Assembly (NCBI GenBank): GCA_030697175.1
Contig: JAUYQR010000003.1
Coordinates: forward strand, 62,001-126,000
Source of the DNA: Paracoccaceae bacterium
Lineage (GTDB): Bacteria; Pseudomonadota; Alphaproteobacteria; Rhodobacterales; Rhodobacteraceae
DNA: 64,000 bases
Reading direction: 5' to 3'
Part shown: positions 49,498 through 59,774 of the stretch, one piece after another
Position numbering within the stretch: position 1 is the stretch's first letter
Layout of the letters: each line of letters begins with the position of its first letter
Made by a program: the position numbers and the translations under genes
Notes under the pieces: generated by a model
The model's database searches: none
What the model was told of the DNA's origin: nothing
The model's input: only the letters and a program-made list of their open reading frames with translations

Positions 49498-50733
49498 ATG
49501 AATCCGGCTTTGCAGGCGGTCATCACCATCGGATTGGGCGTCGGGGGGTGTCTGGTCTATTTCTACGGGTCGAACCTGTTTCTGGATAAGGTGCTTTATC
49601 CGCCGCGGGGCCCGAACGCAGGGCGCAACATCAACCGCGCCAACATGATCCGGCCCTGGCTGTTCCTGTTTCCCGCGATTGTGCTTTTGGGGCTTTACCT
49701 TGCCTACCCGGTCGTGGCGACGCTGTGGCTGTCGTTGAACAAGCAGGTTGGCACGGGCAGCGAATTCGTCGGCTTTGCCAACTATGCCCAGATGATGTCC
49801 GAGGAAAAATTCTGGGAATCGATGCAGAACAACATGGTCTGGCTGGTGGTTGTGCCGGCAATGTCGACGGCGTTCGGCCTGCTTGCCGCACAGCTTACCG
49901 ACCGGATCAAGTGGGGCAATATCGCCAAGTCGCTGATCTTCATGCCGATGGCGATCTCCTTTGTCGGCGCATCGGTGATCTGGAAGCTGGTCTATGACAG
50001 CCGCGATGCGGCGGTGGCGCAGATCGGTGCGTTGAACGCGGTATGGATGAAATTCGAGGGCGGTATCTGGTCGGTGCTGTTCCTAAGGGTGTTGCCGGTG
50101 GTCTTGCTGCTGGCCTTTGCGGCCGCGGTGGCCTGGGTGGCCTGGGGCATGGTGCGGGTGGTGCTGCAAAGCGACCGTGCCGTGGGCGGGCTGGAAAAGC
50201 TGGCACGGGGTCTGGGCGCGCTGGTCGGGCTGTGGCTGGTTTACGTGGCGCTGTCGTGGGCGTTTGGAGCGGTGCGGGCAGATCTGCCGTATGGCGTGCC
50301 GCAGCAATTCCTGACGATCCCTTACTGGAACAACTTTTTCCTGATGGCGGTGCTGATCTGGATCCAGACCGGTTTTGCGATGGTGATCCTGTCGGCGGCG
50401 CTGCGTGGCGTGCCGGAAGATACCATCGAGGCCGCGATCATTGACGGTGCCAACCCGTTTCAGGTGTTCTTCAAGATCAAGGTGCCGCAGATCATGGGCA
50501 CGATTGTCGTCGTCTGGACAACAATCACCATCACCGTGCTCAAGGTGTTCGACATCGTGCTGGCGATGACCAACGGGCAGTTCCAGACGCAGGTTCTGGC
50601 CAACTACATGTATGACAAGCTGTTTCGTGCCGGTGACTGGGGCGTGGGGTCGGCGAGCGCCATGGTGATCATGCTTCTGGTCATGCCGATCCTGGTCTGG
50701 AACGTCTACAACGCGCGCAAAGAAATGCGCTGA
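49498..50733 (+). CDS. aglF: Alpha-glucoside ABC transporter permease
   Basis: 411 residues, longer than the roughly 330 of rhizobial AglF. The EAA loop is EAAIIDGANPFQVFFKIKVPQ near the C terminus. An extra hydrophobic segment (about residues 185-265, with RVLPVVLLLAFAAAVAWVAWGM and LWLVYVALSWAFG) is inserted between conserved helices, predicting two added membrane spans. N-terminal extra helix too. RBS GGGAGGGGC before ATG 49498. Confidence 0.94.
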   Translation: MNPALQAVITIGLGVGGCLVYFYGSNLFLDKVLYPPRGPNAGRNINRANMIRPWLFLFPAIVLLGLYLAYPVVATLWLSLNKQVGTGSEFVGFANYAQMMSEEKFWESMQNNMVWLVVVPAMSTAFGLLAAQLTDRIKWGNIAKSLIFMPMAISFVGASVIWKLVYDSRDAAVAQIGALNAVWMKFEGGIWSVLFLRVLPVVLLLAFAAAVAWVAWGMVRVVLQSDRAVGGLEKLARGLGALVGLWLVYVALSWAFGAVRADLPYGVPQQFLTIPYWNNFFLMAVLIWIQTGFAMVILSAALRGVPEDTIEAAIIDGANPFQVFFKIKVPQIMGTIVVVWTTITITVLKVFDIVLAMTNGQFQTQVLANYMYDKLFRAGDWGVGSASAMVIMLLVMPILVWNVYNARKEMR

Positions 50734-50745
50734 GGGCAGGGTGAG

Positions 50746-51885
50746 ATGGACAACATAGCTGGAACCAAATCCTCGCTGACCTGGGCGGTTCACATTTCGG
50801 TCGTGGCGCTGGTGCTGATGTGGGTGTTGCCGACATTCGGCTTGCTGGTGTCTTCGTTCCGCACCGGCGATCAGATCGTCGGCTCGGGCTGGTGGCAGGC
50901 GCTGTCGACGCAGGAGCAGCAGTTGTCGCCGATTCGGATCGAGGGCGACGAGGTGCCGAAGGACGGCGGTTTTGTGATCGAAGGCGGGCTTTTTGACAGT
51001 GCGGGCGCGGTGATCAGCGCCTGGGGCACCAGTTCGCGCGAACCGTCCGCCTTTGCGCCGGGCGCGGTGGCCGATCTGGGCGAGGGCCGGACGCTGACGG
51101 TGTCGGAGGCGGGGGATTACCTGCTGACCTCGCCCACCACGCTGGCGGGCGAGCGGTTGCCGCGGGTGTTCGCCACCGCCGCAACCCCGCCGGAGTTCAC
51201 CACGGAAAACTACAACAACGTGCTGTTCAGCCCCTTGGCCGGGCAGACGATCTTTCAGGCCTTCATGAACACCGCGACTGTCGCCATTCCGGCAACGATC
51301 ATCCCGATCCTGATCGCGGCCTTCGCGGCCTATGCGCTGGCGTGGATGGATTTTCCGGGGCGCGCGCTGCTGATCGCGGCGATTGTCGGGCTGCTGGTGG
51401 TGCCGTTGCAACTGGCGCTGATCCCGCTCCTCCAGTTCCACAACTGGATCGGCATCGGAAAGGGGTATCTGGGCATCTGGATGGCCCATACCGGGTTCGG
51501 GTTGCCGCTGGCGATCTATCTCTTGCGCAACTACATGGTGGGGCTGCCGAAGGACATCATCGAGAACGCCAAGGTCGATGGCGCGACGGATTTCCAGATC
51601 TTCACCAAGATCATCCTGCCGCTGTCGTTTCCGGCGCTGGCCAGTTTTGCGATCTTTCAGTTCCTCTGGACGTGGAATGACCTTCTGGTGGCCTTGGTGT
51701 TCCTTGGCACCGGCAACGACCAGCAGGTGCTGACCGGCAACCTTGTCAACCTGATGGGCTCGCGCGGTGGCGACTGGGAAATCCTTTCGGCCAGCGCCTT
51801 CGTGTCGATCGCGGTGCCCTTGGCGGTGTTCTTCCTTCTGCAACGCTTTCTGGTGCGCGGGCTTCTGGCGGGATCGGTCAAGTGA
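50746..51885 (+). CDS. aglG: Alpha-glucoside ABC transporter permease
   Basis: 379 residues. After the first helix there is a large soluble insertion (about residues 45-155), predicted periplasmic, then five more helices with the EAA loop IIENAKVDGATDFQIFTKIILP. The insertion is typical of AglG-like permeases. The stop overlaps the aglA GTG. Confidence 0.95.
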   Translation: MDNIAGTKSSLTWAVHISVVALVLMWVLPTFGLLVSSFRTGDQIVGSGWWQALSTQEQQLSPIRIEGDEVPKDGGFVIEGGLFDSAGAVISAWGTSSREPSAFAPGAVADLGEGRTLTVSEAGDYLLTSPTTLAGERLPRVFATAATPPEFTTENYNNVLFSPLAGQTIFQAFMNTATVAIPATIIPILIAAFAAYALAWMDFPGRALLIAAIVGLLVVPLQLALIPLLQFHNWIGIGKGYLGIWMAHTGFGLPLAIYLLRNYMVGLPKDIIENAKVDGATDFQIFTKIILPLSFPALASFAIFQFLWTWNDLLVALVFLGTGNDQQVLTGNLVNLMGSRGGDWEILSASAFVSIAVPLAVFFLLQRFLVRGLLAGSVK

Positions 51886-53540
51886 GCCGGATGGAACGGG
51901 AGGGGCCCGAAAGCGAAAATCCGGCGGTGCTGGCGGCGGACCCGGAATGGTGGCGCGGCGCGGTGATCTATCAGATCTACCCGCGCAGCTATCAAGACAG
52001 CAACGGCGACGGGATCGGCGATCTGGGCGGCATCGTCTCGCGGCTTGATCACATTGCCAGCCTTGGCGCGGATGCGATCTGGATCAGCCCGTTCTTCACC
52101 AGCCCGATGAAGGACTTCGGCTACGACGTCAGCGATTATTGCGACGTCGATCCGATGTTCGGCACGCTGGCCGATTTCGACGCGGTGGTGGAACGGGCGC
52201 ATGATCTGGGCCTGCGGGTGATGATCGACCTCGTTCTGTCGCACACCAGCGACCAGCATCCGTGGTTTGCCGAAAGCCGCAAGGACCGGACCAATCCCAA
52301 GGCCGATTGGTATGTCTGGGCCGAGCCAAAGCCGGACGGCACACCGCCCAACAACTGGCTTTCGGTTTTCGGCGGATCGGCGTGGGAGTGGGACGGGCGG
52401 CGCGAGCAGTATGTCCTGCACAACTTCCTGACCAGCCAGCCCGACCTGAACCTGCACCACGAACCGGTGCAGGAGGCGTTGCTGGACGTGGCGCGCTTCT
52501 GGCTGAAACGCGGGGTAGATGGCTTCCGGCTGGACACCATCAACTTCTATTTCGCTGACAAGTATCTGCGCGACAACCCCTCGTTGCCGAAAGAATTGCG
52601 CAACGACAGCATCGCGCCATCGGTGAACCCCTATAACCACCAGTTGCACCTTTTCTCCAAGAACCAGCCGGAAAACCTGGAGTTTCTGCGCAAGTTCCGC
52701 GCCGTCCTGAACCCCTACAACGCCGCCGCCGTGGGCGAGGTGGGCGATGCGCAGCGGGGGCTGGAGATCATGGCCGAGTATACCTCGGGCGGGGACAAGG
52801 TGCAGATGTGCTACCCGTTCGAGATGTTGCAGCCAACCCGGCTGACCGCGCCGATGCTGGTGGAAACCTTTGCCCGGATGCGGGCGGCGGCGCCGGATGC
52901 GTGGCCCTGCTGGTCCTATTCCAACCACGACACGGTGCGCCATGTCAGCCGCTGGCATCTGACGGACGCGGCGACCAAGCTTTACGCCACGCTGCTGGTC
53001 ACGCTGCGCGGATCACTGTGCCTGTATCAGGGCGAGGAGTTGGGCCTGCCGGAGGCCGAGTTGCAGCGCGACGAGTTGCAAGACCCCTACGGCATCCAGT
53101 TCTGGCCGGAGTTCAAGGGCCGCGATGGCGCACGGACGCCGATGGTCTGGGTGACGGATAATGCCTCGGGCGGGTTTACCAGCGGCAAGCCGTGGCTGCC
53201 GGTGAAGGCGCCACACCTGCCGTTGTCGGTGGCGGCACAGACAGGTGAGCCTGCGTCGATGCTGTCGCATTACCGCGCGGCGCTGGCGTTGCGACGCGCG
53301 CACCCGGTGCTGCGCACGGGCGCGATGCAGGACATCAGCGCCACGGGCGACGTGGCAAGTTTCAGGCGCAGCGGGGACGGGGAGATCTTCTGCGCCTTCA
53401 ACCTTGGCGACGCCACAACAGAGGTGGCGCTGCCGGCGGGCAAGTGGACAGCAATCGGGGCAGAACTCGGCAGCCAGACGGTGGGGAACGGGCGCGTGAC
53501 GCTTGGTCCCTGGGGTGTCTGTCTGGCCAAACGGGACTGA
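51882..53540 (+). CDS. aglA: Alpha-glucosidase (GH13)
   Basis: 552 residues. GH13 with nucleophile Asp 218 (GFRLDTINFYF), acid/base Glu 286 (AAAVGEVGD) and Asp 350 (SNHDTVRH). GGAVIYQIYPRSYQDSNGDGIGDL opens the barrel. Cytosolic, hydrolyses maltose/sucrose-type sugars brought in by AglEFGK. GTG start (51882) overlaps aglG. Confidence 0.95.
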   Translation: MSRMEREGPESENPAVLAADPEWWRGAVIYQIYPRSYQDSNGDGIGDLGGIVSRLDHIASLGADAIWISPFFTSPMKDFGYDVSDYCDVDPMFGTLADFDAVVERAHDLGLRVMIDLVLSHTSDQHPWFAESRKDRTNPKADWYVWAEPKPDGTPPNNWLSVFGGSAWEWDGRREQYVLHNFLTSQPDLNLHHEPVQEALLDVARFWLKRGVDGFRLDTINFYFADKYLRDNPSLPKELRNDSIAPSVNPYNHQLHLFSKNQPENLEFLRKFRAVLNPYNAAAVGEVGDAQRGLEIMAEYTSGGDKVQMCYPFEMLQPTRLTAPMLVETFARMRAAAPDAWPCWSYSNHDTVRHVSRWHLTDAATKLYATLLVTLRGSLCLYQGEELGLPEAELQRDELQDPYGIQFWPEFKGRDGARTPMVWVTDNASGGFTSGKPWLPVKAPHLPLSVAAQTGEPASMLSHYRAALALRRAHPVLRTGAMQDISATGDVASFRRSGDGEIFCAFNLGDATTEVALPAGKWTAIGAELGSQTVGNGRVTLGPWGVCLAKRD

Positions 53541-53554
53541 GGGAGGGTTATCAC

Positions 53555-54640
53555 ATGGCGGAACTTCTGCTGAAGGACGTGGAGAAGGCTTACGGCGAGG
53601 TGAAGGTGTTGAAGGACATCAACCTCGACATCAAGACGGGCGAGCTGATCGTGTTCGTCGGGCCTTCGGGGTGTGGGAAATCAACGCTGCTGCGGATGAT
53701 CGCAGGCCTGGAAAAGATCACCGGAGGCGATTTTTCCATCGACGGCGTGCGGATGAACGATGTCCCGCCAGCGCAGCGCGGCATCGCGATGGTGTTCCAA
53801 AGCTACGCGCTTTACCCGCACATGACGGTGCGCGACAACATGTCGTTTGCGCTGAAGATCGCGAAGAAAAGCCCCGAGGAGATCAGGGCGGCGGTCGACA
53901 AGGCGGCGCGCATCCTGCAACTGACGCCGTATCTGGACCGTTTGCCGAAGGCGCTGTCGGGCGGTCAGCGGCAGCGGGTGGCGATCGGGCGCAGCATCGT
54001 GCGCGACCCGAAGGTTTATCTGTTCGACGAGCCGCTTTCCAACCTTGACGCCGCCTTGCGGGTGGCGACGCGGATCGAGATCGCGCAGTTGAAGGAGGCG
54101 ATGCCGAATTCGACGATGGTTTACGTCACGCATGACCAGGTCGAGGCGATGACGCTGGCAAGCCGGATCGTGGTGCTTGCGGGCGGCGGGATCAGCCAGG
54201 TCGGCAGCCCGCTGGAACTCTACGAGCGGCCCGAAAACGAGTTTGTCGCGCAGTTCATCGGCAGCCCGTCGATGAACCTGATGACTGGCGAGGTGGTGGA
54301 GACCGGCGAGATCACCACGGTCAGGCTGGACAACGGCGGGTTGGCGCGCTCGGCGGTGCCGACGATTGCTTCGGACACGGGGCAGAAGGTCAAGATCGGC
54401 GTGCGGCCCGAGGATTTCATCGAGACCACGGGCGAGGCGATCTTTACCGGCGACGTGGAGATCACCGAGGCGCTTGGCGAGGTGACGCTTCTCTATTTCA
54501 AGAAGCAGGGCGACGGGCATCAGGTGGTGGGCAAGCTGCCCGGCATCCGGTCGGAATTGCGCCGCACCACGGTCAGCCTGACGGCCGACCCGAAGAAGGT
54601 GCATCTGTTCGCCAATGGCCGGTCGCTGCTCTACCGCTAG
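53555..54640 (+). CDS. aglK: Alpha-glucoside ABC transporter ATPase (MalK/UgpC type)
   Basis: 361 residues. Walker A GPSGCGKST, Q-loop, signature LSGGQRQRVAIG, Walker B VYLFDEPLSNLD, switch His in VTHDQVEAMTL, then the MalK-type OB/TOBE C-terminal domain (IGVRPEDF). ATG at 53555 after GGGAGGG. The TAG stop shares CTAG with the small opposite reading frame. Confidence 0.96.
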   Translation: MAELLLKDVEKAYGEVKVLKDINLDIKTGELIVFVGPSGCGKSTLLRMIAGLEKITGGDFSIDGVRMNDVPPAQRGIAMVFQSYALYPHMTVRDNMSFALKIAKKSPEEIRAAVDKAARILQLTPYLDRLPKALSGGQRQRVAIGRSIVRDPKVYLFDEPLSNLDAALRVATRIEIAQLKEAMPNSTMVYVTHDQVEAMTLASRIVVLAGGGISQVGSPLELYERPENEFVAQFIGSPSMNLMTGEVVETGEITTVRLDNGGLARSAVPTIASDTGQKVKIGVRPEDFIETTGEAIFTGDVEITEALGEVTLLYFKKQGDGHQVVGKLPGIRSELRRTTVSLTADPKKVHLFANGRSLLYR

Positions 54641-54756
54641 AACAGCGACAGCACGCCCAGCCACAGCAGGCTTGACGCGCCCGCGACCAGCACCGGCACC
54701 CAGAGGGTGAGGCGTGGCGCGGGTGCCTGTTGCTTTGCGGGTTTGGCTGATTGCAT
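54637..54756 (-). CDS. Possible 39-residue single-span membrane peptide
   Basis: Below the length usually listed: MQSAKPAKQQAPAPRLTLW then a hydrophobic stretch (VPVLVAGASSLLWLGVLSLF) that could cross the membrane once. Basic/Pro-rich N terminus. Stop overlaps the aglK stop on the other strand by CTAG. No strong Shine-Dalgarno. Function unknown; could be spurious. Confidence 0.45.
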   Translation of the reverse strand: MQSAKPAKQQAPAPRLTLWVPVLVAGASSLLWLGVLSLF

Positions 54757-54787
54757 GGCGCGATTAACGGCATGGAAAGGTTTCGGC

Positions 54788-55609
54788 GTGGTTAATGCCG
54801 CGATGGACACCGATGCGAATGATGCCTTTCTGCCATTGCAGCAAAGCGCGCCCTATGCGGCGGCGGCGCGGCTGTCGGGCGCGCGGGTGATCGAGGTAGA
54901 TCTGGTGGGCGGGCGGGCGCTGGTGGTGGAACGCGGGCGGGTTCGGCTGATCTCTCGCGGTCCGGTCTGGGTGGCGGGGGTGGGCGTGGCGGACAGGCGC
55001 CGCGCGTTGCGCCGGTTGGCGCGCTGGCCGGGGGTCACGGTCGTGACGCCTGAGGCGGCGGTGGCGGGGCTGGGGCTGATCCCGCTGGTCACGCCGATGC
55101 ACCATGCGGTCTGGGATCTGGCGGGTGATCTGCGGGCGGGCCTCGGTGCGAAGTGGCGCAACCGTCTGGCAGGGGGCGAACGGCGCGGGCTTGGGTTCGA
55201 CCGGGACCGCGAGGGTGCGCTGTCCGCGTTGATCGAGGCGGAGGCGGCGCAGCACCGGGCGCGTCGGTATCAGGCGCTGCCGGCGGGGTTCAGCGCCGGT
55301 TTGCCGCAGGATTGCCTGCGGTTGTGGGAGTGGCGCTGGCAGGGGCAGGTCGCGGCGGCGATGTGTTTCGTGCGGCACGGCGCGACGGCAAGTTATCACA
55401 TGGCCTGGGCTGGCCCGGCGGCGCGCGGGTTGGCCGTGCATCAGGCGATGCTGTGGCAGGCGGCGCTGGCGTTGCGCGGCGAAGGGGTGCGGTGGCTTGA
55501 TCTTGGGTCGGTGAACACCGAAGACGCGCCGGGGCTGGCGGCGTTCAAGCTGGGCACCGGGGCAGGGCTGCGGCGGCTGGGGGCGACGCTGCTTGTGCTG
55601 CCGGGGTAG
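54788..55609 (+). CDS. GNAT-like (FemAB/BioF2-type) acetyltransferase-like protein
   Basis: 273 residues. C-terminal LAVHQAMLWQAALALRGEGVRWLDLGSVNTEDAPGLAAFKLGTGA is like the acetyl-CoA-binding tail of GNAT Acetyltransf_6 proteins. N-terminal half not recognised. GTG at 54788 has GGAAAGG 7 bases upstream; ATG 54803 is the alternative. Leads a three-gene run with PhyH and the permease. Confidence 0.7.
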   Translation: MVNAAMDTDANDAFLPLQQSAPYAAAARLSGARVIEVDLVGGRALVVERGRVRLISRGPVWVAGVGVADRRRALRRLARWPGVTVVTPEAAVAGLGLIPLVTPMHHAVWDLAGDLRAGLGAKWRNRLAGGERRGLGFDRDREGALSALIEAEAAQHRARRYQALPAGFSAGLPQDCLRLWEWRWQGQVAAAMCFVRHGATASYHMAWAGPAARGLAVHQAMLWQAALALRGEGVRWLDLGSVNTEDAPGLAAFKLGTGAGLRRLGATLLVLPG

Positions 55610-55660
55610 TTGCGCAAGGCCCGTGTTCGGGGCAGGGTGGCAGCCGGGGGAGCGCGCACG

Positions 55661-56446
55661 ATGACAGTGGTGACAGAAGCGATGGTCGCGGCCTATCAGC
55701 GCGACGGGGCGGTGCTGGTCAAGGGGCTTTGGGCCGATTGGGTGGAGCCGTTGCGCGCCGGGATCGCGCGCAACATGGCCAATCCGACGCACCAGATGGC
55801 AACGCTGAAGCCGGGCGAGCCGGGGTATTTCTTCGACGACTACTGCAACTGGACCAAGATCCCGGAATTTGGCGAGGTGATCACCAGGTCGGACGTGGCC
55901 GAGGTGGCGGCGCGGCTGATGGGCTCGGACCATGTGCAGATGTTCCATGACCATGTTCTGGTCAAGGAACCCGGCACCACAAAGCCGACACCGTGGCACA
56001 CCGACGGGCCGTATTACTTTGTCGAGGGGCGGCAGACGGTCAGTTTCTGGTCGCCGCTGGACCCGGTGCGCGAGGCGGCGCTGCGCTGCGTGGCGGGCAG
56101 CCACCTGTGGGAACAGGACGTGCTGCCGACCCGCTGGCTGAGCGAGACCGACTTCTACCCCGAGGCGGGTGATTACATGCCCGTGCCGGACCCCGAAGCC
56201 GAGGGGATGCAGATCCTTGAGTGGGAGATGGAGCCGGGCGACGCGGTGGCGTTCAACTTTCGCACGCTGCACGGCACGCGGGGCAACACCACGACGCAGC
56301 GGCGACGGGCGTTTTCGCTGCGGCTGGTCGGCGGAGACGCGCGCTATGTGGAGCGGCCGGGGCCGACCTCGCCGCCGTTTCCGGGGCATGGCATGCAAGC
56401 CGGCCAGCGACTGCGCGAGGACTGGTTCCCGGTGCTGCGGCAATGA
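55661..56446 (+). CDS. Phytanoyl-CoA dioxygenase (PhyH) family protein
   Basis: 261 residues, Fe(II)/2-oxoglutarate oxygenase of the PhyH family. Iron triad HxD (His 113, Asp 115 in WHTDGPYYF) and His 204 (RTLHGTRGN), plus Arg about 7 residues later. Substrate unknown. ATG 55661 with GGGGGAG upstream. Overlaps the next gene by 4 bases. Confidence 0.9.
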   Translation: MTVVTEAMVAAYQRDGAVLVKGLWADWVEPLRAGIARNMANPTHQMATLKPGEPGYFFDDYCNWTKIPEFGEVITRSDVAEVAARLMGSDHVQMFHDHVLVKEPGTTKPTPWHTDGPYYFVEGRQTVSFWSPLDPVREAALRCVAGSHLWEQDVLPTRWLSETDFYPEAGDYMPVPDPEAEGMQILEWEMEPGDAVAFNFRTLHGTRGNTTTQRRRAFSLRLVGGDARYVERPGPTSPPFPGHGMQAGQRLREDWFPVLRQ

Positions 56447-57444
56447 GCGAACCCGTCGCAAGGCATCGCCCGAAGATGTATCCGCCACCGGAGTTTCCGC
56501 CACGGCGGGCCAAGCTGTTTGGCCGCACGCCCCCGGTGGTGTTTCCGGTGATCCTTGGCCTTCTGGGGCTGGTGCTTGCCTTGCGCGCCGGGCTGGCGGC
56601 GGCTGCCCTGCCAGCCGGGCCGGCCGATCTGCTGGCCGGGGTTGCGGTGGCACTTTGGATCTTTGCGGTTGTTGCCTACGGGGCCAAGCTCTTGCGTCGC
56701 CCCGGCGCGATCATGGAGGATCTGCGGGTGCTGCCCGCGCGCGGCGGGATTGCGGCGGCGACGATGGGCGGCATGGCGGTCGCGGCGATCGTGGCGCCCT
56801 TTGCGCCAACGCTGGGCTGGACGGTGCTGGTGGTGGCGCTGGTGGCGCATGTCAGCCACGCGGCCCTGTTGCTGGTGCTGTTGTGGCGGTTGCCCGCCGA
56901 GGCGCGCGTGATGAACCCGACCTTTCACATGACGCTGGTTGGCCCGATCGTGGGCGGCATCGCTGCGGCGGCGCTTGGCAATCCGGTGCTGGCGAGCCTG
57001 CTGTTCGTGGCAACCTTGCCGATTGCCGCCGTGATCTGGGCGATCAGCATCCTGCGGCTGCGGACCGACCAACCGCCAGCGCCGTTGCGACCCTTGCTGG
57101 CCATCCATCTGGCCCCGGCGGCGGTGCTGGCCAGCGTCGCGGGGGTGATCGGGCAGGACCGCTATGAACTGGCGCTTTTGGTCTTTGCGCTGATCATCGC
57201 GGCAGGCCTTCTGGTGAAGCTGCGCTGGATCATGGCTGCGGGCATGTCGCCGCTGTGGGGGGCGTTCAGCTTTCCGCTGGCGGCGCTGACCGGGGCGATG
57301 CTGGGCCGGGGCGGGGCCTGGGCCGTGCCGGGCCTTGCGATGCTGGCGGTGAGCCTGGCGACCATCCCCGCACTTGTCTGGCTGGTGCTGAAGGACTGGC
57401 CGGGGGGCAAGCTGGCGGCGCGAACCAACGCGGCGGAAGCCTGA
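56443..57444 (+). CDS. SLAC1/TehA-type anion permease (TDT family)
   Basis: 333 residues with about 10 hydrophobic helices, N-terminal basic-proline-rich stretch KMYPPPEFPPRRAKLFGRTPP. PFAPTLGWTVLV and RVMNPTFHMTL match tellurite-resistance/dicarboxylate-transporter proteins. Anion substrate unknown. ATG overlaps the PhyH stop by 4 bases. Confidence 0.85.
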   Translation: MSEPVARHRPKMYPPPEFPPRRAKLFGRTPPVVFPVILGLLGLVLALRAGLAAAALPAGPADLLAGVAVALWIFAVVAYGAKLLRRPGAIMEDLRVLPARGGIAAATMGGMAVAAIVAPFAPTLGWTVLVVALVAHVSHAALLLVLLWRLPAEARVMNPTFHMTLVGPIVGGIAAAALGNPVLASLLFVATLPIAAVIWAISILRLRTDQPPAPLRPLLAIHLAPAAVLASVAGVIGQDRYELALLVFALIIAAGLLVKLRWIMAAGMSPLWGAFSFPLAALTGAMLGRGGAWAVPGLAMLAVSLATIPALVWLVLKDWPGGKLAARTNAAEA

Positions 57445-57446
57445 GG

Positions 57447-58142
57447 TCAGATGAGCCCGACCCACGCACGGGCGAGGGCAAGGCCGTGCGCATCGGCGGC
57501 ACGGCCTATGGTCGCGGCGAGGGCATCGTGGCGCGCCAACCAGCCCGAGGACATGCGGTCCATCGCTTCGGGAAACCGTTGGGTCCAGTCGGCCACGACA
57601 GCGCGGCTGGCCTCGAAATGAAACTGCGTGCCATAGGTGGCACGGCCGATGCGGAACGCTTGATTGCGGGCGGCATCGGTGGCGGCCAGATGCACGGCAC
57701 CCTCTGGCAGGGTGAAGGTGTCGGAGTGCCACTGGAAGATCGGGAACCGGTCAGGCAGAACCGATAGAACCGGGTCGGCGCGGCCCTGATCGGTCAGCCC
57801 GACATCAACCCAGCCAAACTCGGGCGCGGTGCCAAGGCGGTTTTCGCCACCATACGCCCGCGCCAGAAGCTGCGAGCCAAGGCAGATGCCAAGCACCGGC
57901 TTGTCGGCCTTGGTATAGGCGGCCATCAGGCGGGCAAGGTCGGGCAGGTAGGGGTGCGTGTGGTCATCGGTTGCCGCCTGTTCGCCGCCGAACACCACCA
58001 GCGCGTCGGCATCGGTGTCGGTTGGCAAAGGTTGGCCCGCCCAAGGCTTGAGCAGGTCGATCAACGCCGCGTCTTCATGCAGCGCCACGCCAACCTGACC
58101 GTGGTGCGTGATGCGGGTGTTTTCGATGATGGCGACGCGCAT
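57447..58142 (-). CDS. Class I glutamine amidotransferase, GMP-synthase-like
   Basis: 231 residues. Nucleophile Cys 87 in GICLGSQ, catalytic His 175 and Glu 177 in GTQFHFE. Stand-alone GATase of the YfeJ/GuaA-N type without the synthetase half. Divergent from guaB with a 143-base gap, suggesting a nucleotide link, but not proof. ATG 58142. Confidence 0.88.
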   Translation of the reverse strand: MRVAIIENTRITHHGQVGVALHEDAALIDLLKPWAGQPLPTDTDADALVVFGGEQAATDDHTHPYLPDLARLMAAYTKADKPVLGICLGSQLLARAYGGENRLGTAPEFGWVDVGLTDQGRADPVLSVLPDRFPIFQWHSDTFTLPEGAVHLAATDAARNQAFRIGRATYGTQFHFEASRAVVADWTQRFPEAMDRMSSGWLARHDALAATIGRAADAHGLALARAWVGLI

Positions 58143-58144
58143 AG

Positions 58145-59734
<1,590 letters not shown>

Positions 59735-59774
59735 TCTACATGTCAGTCAGACCCTTGCACGTCAAAGTTAAAGC

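Noticed and set aside
49498-51885. Frameshift or gene fusion in aglF or aglG because of extra length
   Set aside because: Both frames are continuous with membrane-compatible insertions; AglG-type insertions are known.
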